From JBKPRX01 sp046734795 (lineage in GTDB: Bacteria; Actinomycetota; Thermoleophilia; Gaiellales; Gaiellaceae): a DNA stretch of 13,415 nucleotides. The translations under genes and the position numbers were made by a program. The stretch spans positions 1-13,415 of the forward strand of contig JBKPRX010000040.1 of assembly GCA_046734795.1 (NCBI GenBank). The letters are read 5' to 3'. Positions 7,462-12,628 of the stretch are shown here, in pieces; positions within the stretch are counted from its first letter, which is position 1; every line of letters begins with the position of its first letter. Below the pieces are notes generated by a model that was not told the origin of the DNA, searched no databases, and saw nothing but the letters and a program-made list of their open reading frames with translations.

Positions 7462-7818
7462 ATGGAGCCGCTCCAGCCCGGTCGCAGCGAGCTGCTCACG
7501 CGCGCCGCGCCCGACGTTGACGAAGAGCTGTGGATCGACGATGGTGGCGAAGATCGTGCCGGCTGGTTCTGCGTCCGGACTGCGCCGTTTCCGTGTCCTG
7601 CGCCCGGGTGTGCCTACATCGCCGAGTTCATGACGGCTGCGCACCTGATCCTCGTTTGGGAGGAGCGCGACGACCCGAATCTTCTTTGGCACGCGCAGCG
7701 CGCGATGGAGGTCGGACGCGACCCGCGTGTCGTCGGCTACGAGCCGACGTACGGCCCGAGTGCGTCGTACTACGCGTGGGAGGCGGCCGGCCGCCCGGTC
7801 CACGGCGTCCGCCGCTAA
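7462..7818 (+). CDS. Unrecognised 118-residue soluble protein with a cysteine/histidine cluster
   Basis: I do not recognise this protein. It is acidic at the N-terminal side, with no signal peptide or membrane segment. A central segment contains CVRTAPFPCPAPGCAYIAEF followed by MTAAHLILVWEERDD: three cysteines and a histidine spaced loosely like a small zinc-binding finger (CPAPGC plus His ten residues later). The C-terminal half is rich in aromatic residues (GYEPTYGPSASYYAWEAAGR). I chose the ATG at 7462 because the longer frame, starting at 7375, would run through the 13-base-pair hairpin and encode a low-complexity leader. It has no Shine-Dalgarno sequence and may be leaderless. Only 13 bases separate it from the carboxylate-amine ligase, so the two are probably cotranscribed. 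That the reading frame is real is supported by its non-repetitive composition and operon position. Confidence 0.68.
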   Translation: MEPLQPGRSELLTRAAPDVDEELWIDDGGEDRAGWFCVRTAPFPCPAPGCAYIAEFMTAAHLILVWEERDDPNLLWHAQRAMEVGRDPRVVGYEPTYGPSASYYAWEAAGRPVHGVRR

Positions 7819-7831
7819 CGCGCCTCGACGA

Positions 7832-8869
7832 ATGATCGAAGCCTCATTCGGCGAATCCGCGCCCTTCTCTCTCGGCGTCGAGGAGGAGGTGATGATCCTC
7901 GACGCGGAGACCTTCCGTCCCGTCGCGGGCGTTCAGACGCTGATCGCCGAGTCGGAGGACTTGTCGCTGCCGGGCGTGCTGAAGACGGAGCTGCACGCGT
8001 CGGTCGTCGAGCTGAACACGCACGTCTGCGATTCCGTCGAACGCGCGGTGGCCACCCTCGAAGAGCTCCGGGCGTGCGCCGCATCGCTCGCTGAGCGCCA
8101 CGGCTGGTGCATTGCAGCCGCGGGCATGCACCCGACCGCGCCTGCGGAGTCGCTGCCGGTGGTCCAAGAGAAGCGATATCTCTCGATGCTCGAGTCCGTG
8201 GGGCAAGTCGCGCGGATGCAGGGCGTCAGCGGGTTGCATGTTCACGTCGGCGTCGCAAGCGGCGAGGACTGCTACGCGGCACTCGAATCCGTGCTGCCGT
8301 GGCTTCCAGTCGTGCTCGCGCTCTCGTCGAACTCGCCGTTTCTCGAAGGTCGCGCCACCGGAATGTGGTCGAATCGCGCGCCGATCCTCGCGGCGTTGCC
8401 ACGCGCGGGTGCGCCGCCGTGCTTCGGGTCGTATCGCGCGTGGGAAGAGTGGGTCGAGAACCTCGTGCGCCTCGGCGTGATCGAGGACTACACGCGTGTC
8501 TGGTGGGACGTTCGCCCGCATCCGCGTTGGGGGACGCTCGAGATCCGCATCCCCGACCAGCCGACAGAGCTCGACCGGACAGCGCTCCTTGTCGGCGTGA
8601 TCCGCAATCTCGTGGAGTCCGCGCCGCGACGGAACGCAGATCCGGCGCACCGCGGCGACTACGCGCAGAACCGCTGGGCCGCGGCGCGATACGGGCTCGA
8701 CGCCGAGCTCATCCATCCGAACGGCGACTCGACTGCCACCGCGCGCGAGCTCGCGAGTGAACTGCTCGGCGAAGCGGCACCCGAGCCGGAAGCGGCACGC
8801 CAACTCGAGGTCGGCGTCGAAGCAGCATCCGCCGACCTCGTTGCGCGGACGGTACGCTCCTCGCGATGA
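7832..8869 (+). CDS. YbdK-type carboxylate-amine ligase (glutamate--cysteine ligase family 2)
   Basis: A 345-residue ATP-dependent ligase of the GCS2 family, which joins a carboxylate such as glutamate to an amine such as cysteine; many members have only weak glutamate-cysteine ligase activity and unknown natural substrates. Recognisable blocks in order are LGVEEEVMILD (14-24), ELHASVVELNTHVC (53-66), GLHVHVGV (134-141), ALSSNSPFLEGRATG (163-177) with WSNRAP shortly after, and VWWDVRPHPRWGTLEIRIPD (223-242). Length fits the family. The ATG at 7832 has no clear Shine-Dalgarno sequence, but lies 13 bases after the upstream stop, so coupling is likely. The gene ends in an ATGA overlap with a CxxC metal-binding protein, and a thiol-stress-type sigma factor follows. 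This context fits low-molecular-weight thiol or metal metabolism, but the substrate cannot be read from sequence. Confidence 0.9.
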   Translation: MIEASFGESAPFSLGVEEEVMILDAETFRPVAGVQTLIAESEDLSLPGVLKTELHASVVELNTHVCDSVERAVATLEELRACAASLAERHGWCIAAAGMHPTAPAESLPVVQEKRYLSMLESVGQVARMQGVSGLHVHVGVASGEDCYAALESVLPWLPVVLALSSNSPFLEGRATGMWSNRAPILAALPRAGAPPCFGSYRAWEEWVENLVRLGVIEDYTRVWWDVRPHPRWGTLEIRIPDQPTELDRTALLVGVIRNLVESAPRRNADPAHRGDYAQNRWAAARYGLDAELIHPNGDSTATARELASELLGEAAPEPEAARQLEVGVEAASADLVARTVRSSR

Positions 8870-9084
8870 CGGTTCAGCGCGAGACGATTCAGGTCAACGG
8901 CGTGCGTTGCGAGCGCTGTGTCGGCCGACTCGCGGGAGCGCTGCGCGGCCACGACGGTCTCGTCGAGGCAAGCGCGAACCTCATGGGTGAAGTCACGCTC
9001 GCGTGGGACGACGAGCAGACGAGCCGCGACGCACTGGTCGAAGCGCTCCGCCGTTCGGGCTTTCCCGAGCTGCAAGCCGTCTAA
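8866..9084 (+). CDS. Small heavy-metal-associated (HMA) domain protein, copper-chaperone-like
   Basis: A 72-residue protein that is nearly all one HMA (ferredoxin-like beta-alpha-beta) domain. The metal-binding loop is NGVRCERCVGRL with C15 and C18, equivalent to the GMTCxxC motif of copper chaperones and P-type ATPase N-domains. The usual methionine two residues before the first cysteine is valine here. The later segment MGEVTLAWDDEQTSRDALVEAL matches the family's second strand and helix. Its ATG overlaps the ligase stop (ATGA), so the two are translationally coupled. No metal-transporting ATPase lies in the window, so its partner is elsewhere, or it serves the ligase or a sensor. Fold assignment is strong; metal identity (copper, zinc or other) is unknown. 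Confidence 0.85.
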   Translation: MTVQRETIQVNGVRCERCVGRLAGALRGHDGLVEASANLMGEVTLAWDDEQTSRDALVEALRRSGFPELQAV

Positions 9085-9090
9085 GGCTGC

Positions 9091-9116
9091 GGAATCGCCC
9101 GGCCTGCGGCTGCGTT
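9091..9116 (+). promoter_or_regulatory. SigR/SigH-type promoter (GGAAT-N18-GTT) in front of the sigma gene
   Basis: GGAAT at 9091-9095 and GTT at 9114-9116 are separated by exactly 18 bases, matching the published SigR consensus in Streptomyces. It lies in the 65-base gap between the HMA gene and the sigma gene, where autoregulation would be expected for this sigma group. Transcription would begin about 9122-9126, right at the in-frame ATG at 9126. About 0.4 such eight-base matches would occur by chance in a window this size on both strands (uniform base model), so position is the main support. Confidence 0.6.
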
Positions 9117-9136
9117 ATCCACAGCATGCCCGTTGG

Positions 9137-9142
9137 TAGTGT
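9137..9142 (+). promoter_or_regulatory. Candidate housekeeping -10 box for the shorter sigma start
   Basis: TAGTGT fits TANNNT and ends seven bases before the ATG at 9150, which lacks a Shine-Dalgarno sequence. TTATCC at 9115-9120 (16-base spacing) is a poor -35 match. It would give a leaderless message starting at the second ATG. Confidence 0.35.
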
Positions 9143-9149
9143 GGCCGTA

Positions 9150-9740
9150 ATGACGGAACCGGACGTCGACGCGCGCCGCATCGCGACGGACGCGCGCGAT
9201 CGCGTCCGCTTCGAAGAGGAAGCGCTCGCGCTCGCCGATCAGGTGTACCGCGTCGCGCGCCACCTGGCCGGCTCGCGCGAAGAAGCCGAGGACCTCGTCC
9301 AGGACACGTACGCGCGCGCGTTCCGCAGCTGGCGATCCTTCACGCCTGGCACGAACCTCCGCGCGTGGCTCCTTCGGATCCTCACGAATCTCAACATCGA
9401 CCGCGGCCGGCGGCGGCAGCGCACGCCCGATCTCCAACCGCTCGAGGAGAACGACTACTTCCTCTACAACCGCCTCGAAGAAGCCGCGGGGGCGGACGGG
9501 ACCGCGCAGGAGGAACGCGTGATCGAGCGGCTGTCGCAGGACGACATCGTCGGCGCGCTCTCAGCCGTGCCGCACGACTTTCGCGACGTGATCGTCCTCG
9601 TGGACATCGGCGACTTCAGCTATCAGGATGCCGCCAACATCCTCGACATACCCGTCGGCACCGTGATGTCGCGGCTGCATCGTGGGCGGCGGATCTTGAA
9701 GCGCGAGCTCGCGGAAACGGCAGTGGGAGAGACGGAATGA
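9150..9740 (+). CDS. ECF RNA polymerase sigma factor, SigR/SigH (redox-stress) type
   Basis: A 196-residue extracytoplasmic-function sigma factor that directs RNA polymerase to stress promoters. Region 2 (about 24-92) contains EEAEDLVQDTYARAFRSW and GTNLRAWLLRILTNLNID; region 4 (about 130-186) contains SYQDAANILDIPVGTVMSRL and HRGRR. These blocks resemble Streptomyces SigR (GTNLKAWLYRILTN, PIGTVMSRLHRGRR), the group controlled by zinc-binding redox-sensing anti-sigma factors. A zinc-binding anti-sigma gene overlaps its stop (ATGA), completing the expected pair. The start is uncertain: ATG 9150 (196 residues) follows a TANNNT box, while ATG 9126 adds eight residues and lies where a SigR-type promoter would start transcription. 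Both are upstream of the conserved FEEEALAL segment. Regulon and stress signal are inferred from the family: thiol oxidation. Confidence 0.93.
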   Translation: MTEPDVDARRIATDARDRVRFEEEALALADQVYRVARHLAGSREEAEDLVQDTYARAFRSWRSFTPGTNLRAWLLRILTNLNIDRGRRRQRTPDLQPLEENDYFLYNRLEEAAGADGTAQEERVIERLSQDDIVGALSAVPHDFRDVIVLVDIGDFSYQDAANILDIPVGTVMSRLHRGRRILKRELAETAVGETE

Positions 9741-9967
9741 CGGAGACGCCTTGCGAGCACTGCGAGCGGATGATGCAACCGTTCATGGATCGCGTGCTGT
9801 CCTCCGCGGAGCGTGAGGAGGCAGAGGCGCATCTGGCCGGCTGCGACTGGTGCGCCAAGCGCTACCGCTTCGAGACGCGACTGAGGCAATACGTTCGCGT
9901 CGCGGTCGACGAGCCGATGCCGGCGGAGCTCAAGGCGAAGCTCGCGGCTCTGCGCACCGACCTCTGA
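9737..9967 (+). CDS. Zinc-binding anti-sigma factor, RsrA-like
   Basis: A 76-residue partner expected to hold the upstream sigma factor inactive until its cysteines are oxidised. The hallmark H-x3-C-x2-C is present as H32, C36 and C39 in AHLAGCDWCAKRY, and the N-terminal C6-E-H8-C9 supplies the further zinc ligand and the redox partner, as in the ZAS family (RsrA, ChrR). A helix near residues 22-32 leads into the motif. There is no membrane segment, so it is a cytoplasmic sensor. It lacks the C-terminal Cys-Cys pair that I recall in Streptomyces RsrA. ATG 9737 overlaps the sigma stop by four bases and has GGGAG (9725-9729) seven bases upstream. Redox sensing is inferred from cysteine layout; a zinc or other metal signal is possible given the HMA gene nearby. 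Confidence 0.9.
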   Translation: MTETPCEHCERMMQPFMDRVLSSAEREEAEAHLAGCDWCAKRYRFETRLRQYVRVAVDEPMPAELKAKLAALRTDL

Positions 9968-9977
9968 CGCGCGTCAG
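9964..9977. repeat. Palindrome CTGACGCGCGTCAG joining two convergent stop codons
   Basis: A perfect 14-base palindrome. Its left half holds the anti-sigma TGA (9965-9967) and its right half the TGA of the minus-strand gene (9976-9974). Only six bases separate the two genes. As RNA, the two halves could form a seven-base-pair stem only with almost no loop, so it is unlikely to be a normal terminator. It may simply reflect two mirrored stop contexts, or be a binding site for a dimeric protein. Confidence 0.55.
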
Positions 9978-10678
9978 TTCCCGAAGACGCGCTTCGGACC
10001 GGCGATCACGACGAGCTTCTTCGCGTCGGTGCCGCCCGGCAGCGGTGCGATGTTGACGCCGAGCTGCTGCCCGAGGCGGAGGGCGACGTCGCGGCCGCCC
10101 GGCTCGTAGTAGACGACTGTCTGCTGGTAGCGGAAGTTGTCCGCTCGGCCGACCTTCGCGATCGAGTATCCGAGTGCGCCGATCCGGCTTGCAAGCTCGC
10201 GGGTCGCGACGATGTCGCCGCTCCCGTTCAGGACCGAGACCGAGATCGTCCACGGCGCCGGTAGCGTCGGCGCGGCGGCAGCGGCCTTCGTCGCGGCCGC
10301 TCGCTCCGTGCCGCGTCCGGTGAGGAAGACACCGCCGAGCGCGATTGCAGCAACGACGAGCGCTCCGAGCGCGGCGAGTCGCGGCCACGGATTCGTTCGG
10401 AGCGGCTTCGGGGGGACCGGCCGGCCGGCGAGCGCGAGCGCCTCGTCGTGTTGGATCCCGAGCGCGGTCGAATAGAGGAGCAGCGAGAGCATCGCGTCGT
10501 CGGCTGTCCGGAACCGGTATACGCGACCCTCCTCGAGCCACTCGATCGCGTGTTCCGGCAGGCCGGCGCGGCGGGCCGCCTCGGCCCGCGTCAGCTGGCG
10601 ATGGATGCGGGCACGGGCGAGGGCCGACTCGCTCGCGGCCGATGTGGGGAGCTCGAGGACTGCGTTCAGGGCGTTCAT
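9974..10678 (-). CDS. HTH - membrane segment - LytR_C domain protein (RodZ-like layout)
   Basis: A 234-residue protein with three parts. Residues about 18-85 look like a helix-turn-helix of the Xre/RodZ type (LTRAEAARRAGLPEHAIEWL), residues 100-120 are one hydrophobic membrane helix preceded by RTNPWPR, and residues 144-227 match the LytR/CpsA C-terminal domain (SVSVLNGSGDIVATRELASR, then QQTVVYYEPG). The topology would be cytoplasmic HTH and outside C-terminal domain, suggesting a link between the cytoplasm and cell wall, by analogy with RodZ and LytR-family proteins. There is no LytR phosphotransferase catalytic domain. ATG 10678 overlaps the upstream gene's stop (ATGA) and has no own ribosome site, so it depends on coupling. 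It is the last gene of the minus-strand unit. The domain layout is clear; its role is unknown. Confidence 0.8.
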   Translation of the reverse strand: MNALNAVLELPTSAASESALARARIHRQLTRAEAARRAGLPEHAIEWLEEGRVYRFRTADDAMLSLLLYSTALGIQHDEALALAGRPVPPKPLRTNPWPRLAALGALVVAAIALGGVFLTGRGTERAAATKAAAAAPTLPAPWTISVSVLNGSGDIVATRELASRIGALGYSIAKVGRADNFRYQQTVVYYEPGGRDVALRLGQQLGVNIAPLPGGTDAKKLVVIAGPKRVFGN

Positions 10679-11208
10679 TCGGACTTTGGAAATTCGCCGT
10701 CTTGCGGCTTCAACCTCTCGGGTAACTCATCGGCAAAATCGACGTCTCCTGGAGGGGTCAAGTCGTCGCACGGAATCTCCCGGGCGCGCAGCGCGCGCGC
10801 CCCTTCATCCGGGATGCGGCCCCAGAGCTCGCGGCTGATCAGCACGGGATGGAGCCGGACACCGGCGTAGGTAGCGGCGAGCATCGGCTCGCCGCGCCAG
10901 GTCTCGACGACGCGCCGAACTGCCTGCGGGTCGAGTTCGGGTCCGTCGCCGAGAACGACGAGGGCGGCGTCGACATCGTCTTCGAGCGCGGCGAGGCCGC
11001 AACGGAGCGATGCCCCCGGGCCGCGTTCCCACTCGGGGCACTCGACGACGGGTGCGTCCGCGTCGAGCTCGTGTGCGCCGGCCACAACGACGATGCGTGT
11101 GATCTCTGCGGCCCGGAGCGCGCGCAAAACCTCGGGCACGAGCAGGCGCTGCTTCGGCCCACCAAATCGTGCGCCGGCGCCGGCTGCGAGGACGACGGCC
11201 GCGATCAT
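10675..11208 (-). CDS. MocA/MobA-like nucleotidyltransferase for molybdenum cofactor
   Basis: A 177-residue NTP transferase. The nucleotide-binding motif LAAGAGARFGGPKQ is at residues 7-20 and the metal-binding region is VVLGDGPELDP. The LAAG...RFGGPKQ form resembles MocA (CTP to MPT-cytosine dinucleotide) more than MobA (LAGG...RMG). MCD is the cofactor form used by many bacterial molybdenum hydroxylases, and such an enzyme is encoded two genes upstream, which supports MocA. The protein is slightly shorter than usual, and the segment between KQRLL and ALRAAE seems to lack the typical GxPLL strand. I chose ATG 11208, 14 bases after the upstream stop; the longer frame starts with TTG at 11232 inside the neighbour gene. 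No clear ribosome site is visible. A nucleotidyltransferase with another substrate cannot be excluded. Confidence 0.78.
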   Translation of the reverse strand: MIAAVVLAAGAGARFGGPKQRLLVPEVLRALRAAEITRIVVVAGAHELDADAPVVECPEWERGPGASLRCGLAALEDDVDAALVVLGDGPELDPQAVRRVVETWRGEPMLAATYAGVRLHPVLISRELWGRIPDEGARALRAREIPCDDLTPPGDVDFADELPERLKPQDGEFPKSE

Positions 11209-11222
11209 CGGCGCCCGTGCGT

Positions 11223-11771
11223 CTATCGGCAACCGGCGAGCGCGCGCCAGCGGAGCTGCACGTTCGCGACGTAGGTGAGCGTCTCGGCGGTCGGCGCCAT
11301 TCCTCCGGCGCGGTCGACGGCGGTCGGCCCGGCGTTGTATGCGGCGAGCGCGGCGTCGGTCGACTGGTAGCGCTCGAGGAGCAGCTTCAGGTACCGCGCG
11401 CCCGCGAGGACGTTGGACTCCGGATCGTCGGGATCGAGCTTCAGCTCGGCGGCGGTCGAGGGCAGCACCTGAAGCAGTCCGCGCGCGTTGGCGCGCGAGC
11501 GTGCGTCAGGTTTGAAGCGCGACTCGACCTGGGCCACGGCTACCAGCATCGCGAGCTGGAAGCCGGTCTCGCGCGAGGCTCGCTCGAACGCGCGCCGGAA
11601 ACCGGCCGGAATCGGGCACGCTCGGCCGCGCAGCGGGTGATCGGGAATCGCCGGGATGCGCGGGGCGACGATCGTCCGATGCGAGATCCGGTGCACCGGC
11701 CTCCCTGCAGCGGCAGCGCCCACGCTTGCGCAGGCCGCGACGAAGAACAGCAAGAAGAGACGCACCCTCAC
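11223..11771 (-). CDS. Secreted lytic transglycosylase (SLT domain)
   Basis: A 182-residue exported enzyme predicted to cleave peptidoglycan between N-acetylmuramic acid and N-acetylglucosamine. The N-terminus (VRVRLFLLFFVAACASVGAAAAG) is a signal peptide; VAAC could be a lipobox with C14, which would make it a lipoprotein, though the peptide would be short for that. The SLT domain covers about residues 53-180: the catalytic Glu83 in QVESRF, then ANARGLLQVLPSTA and ALAAYNAGPTAV. The start is uncertain: no ATG is in frame near the signal peptide, and GTG 11771 or GTG 11765 are the candidates. I chose 11771, 14 bases after the FAD-subunit stop. Its place inside a molybdenum-hydroxylase operon is odd; with the LytR_C gene two genes on it suggests a cell-wall element in the same unit. 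The function is secure by motif. Confidence 0.87.
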   Translation of the reverse strand: MRVRLFLLFFVAACASVGAAAAGRPVHRISHRTIVAPRIPAIPDHPLRGRACPIPAGFRRAFERASRETGFQLAMLVAVAQVESRFKPDARSRANARGLLQVLPSTAAELKLDPDDPESNVLAGARYLKLLLERYQSTDAALAAYNAGPTAVDRAGGMAPTAETLTYVANVQLRWRALAGCR

Positions 11772-11785
11772 CGGCGCACGGGATG

Positions 11786-12628
11786 CTAACCCGGCGCCAG
11801 GCTTGCAAGCGCACGCCGAACGAGCGCGCGCGCGATCTCGAGCTTGTACGCGGTCTGCGGAAGCGGTTGAGCTTGCTCGAGGTCCGCAGGCGTTTCGAGC
11901 GTCCACGGAATCGGTGCGACCCCGGCGAGCGCAAGCTGAACGTCGTCGCCGAAGCGCGCTGCCGCGACGCCGACGAGCGGGAATGCCCAGCGCTGTCGAT
12001 CCATTGCCTTCAGGTACGTGCTCGCGTCGGGTGTGCCGAGCTCGAGTTCGAGGATCAGCTCGCCCGAAGCGAGTGTCGTCGTCCGCGGGTCGTCTGCCGT
12101 CGGAAGCCGGTAGAGATCGGCGAGCGGAAGCTGGCGTTCGGTCGTCCGGAGCGTCGTGCCGCAGGCGACGAGCGCAGCCGCAACATCGGAGGGGTGCGCG
12201 GATGCGCACACGTCGTGGCCGAAGATCGCGTGCTCGCGGTGCTGCGCTTCCTTTGCGTGGCAGCGATCGCCGCCGTGCAGATAGCACGGGAAGTTCAGCC
12301 GCCAGTACCAGCAGCGCGTCGCCTGCAGGAGGTTGCCGCCCACGGTGCCCATGGCCCGCAACTGCGGCGAGGCGGCGAGACGGCAGGCCTCGCGCAGCGC
12401 TTCCGGCACCTGAACGTCGACCTCGAGTTCGGCCAGCGTCGTGCCCGCACCGACGCGAGTTCCGTCGATGCCTCGCGGTACGGCGTTCCGCATGTGAACG
12501 AGCGCACTTGCGTCGACGAGCCCGTCGCGGAGGAGCGGAACGAGCTCCGTGCCGCCCGCGAGAGCGACTGCGCCGTTGCCGAGCGCGGCGGTCGCTTCCT
12601 CCGTGCTAGACGGTTGCAGGAGCTGCAC
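11786..12628 (-). CDS. Molybdenum hydroxylase FAD subunit (YagS/CoxM-like) with a four-cysteine iron-sulfur motif
   Basis: A 280-residue medium subunit of the xanthine dehydrogenase/aldehyde oxidase family; it passes electrons from the molybdenum and [2Fe-2S] centres to an acceptor through FAD. FAD motifs are ALAGGTELVPLL (22-33) and MGTVGGNLLQATR (93-105). Directly after the second lies an insertion with C106, C115, C123 and C141, the layout that in E. coli PaoB (YagS) and 4-hydroxybenzoyl-CoA reductase beta holds an extra [4Fe-4S] cluster. The start is GTG 12628 with AGGGAG (12641-12636) seven bases upstream; this overlaps the large-subunit gene by 23 bases. The substrate is unknown: aldehydes are suggested by YagS/YagR resemblance, and purines cannot be excluded. 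The [2Fe-2S] subunit is not in the window. Confidence 0.9.
   Translation of the reverse strand: MQLLQPSSTEEATAALGNGAVALAGGTELVPLLRDGLVDASALVHMRNAVPRGIDGTRVGAGTTLAELEVDVQVPEALREACRLAASPQLRAMGTVGGNLLQATRCWYWRLNFPCYLHGGDRCHAKEAQHREHAIFGHDVCASAHPSDVAAALVACGTTLRTTERQLPLADLYRLPTADDPRTTTLASGELILELELGTPDASTYLKAMDRQRWAFPLVGVAAARFGDDVQLALAGVAPIPWTLETPADLEQAQPLPQTAYKLEIARALVRRALASLAPG

Noticed and set aside
11772..12287. A long N-terminal extension of the lytic transglycosylase frame.
   Set aside because: It overlaps the FAD-subunit gene in another frame, is Arg-rich without motifs, and would bury the obvious signal peptide inside the protein.
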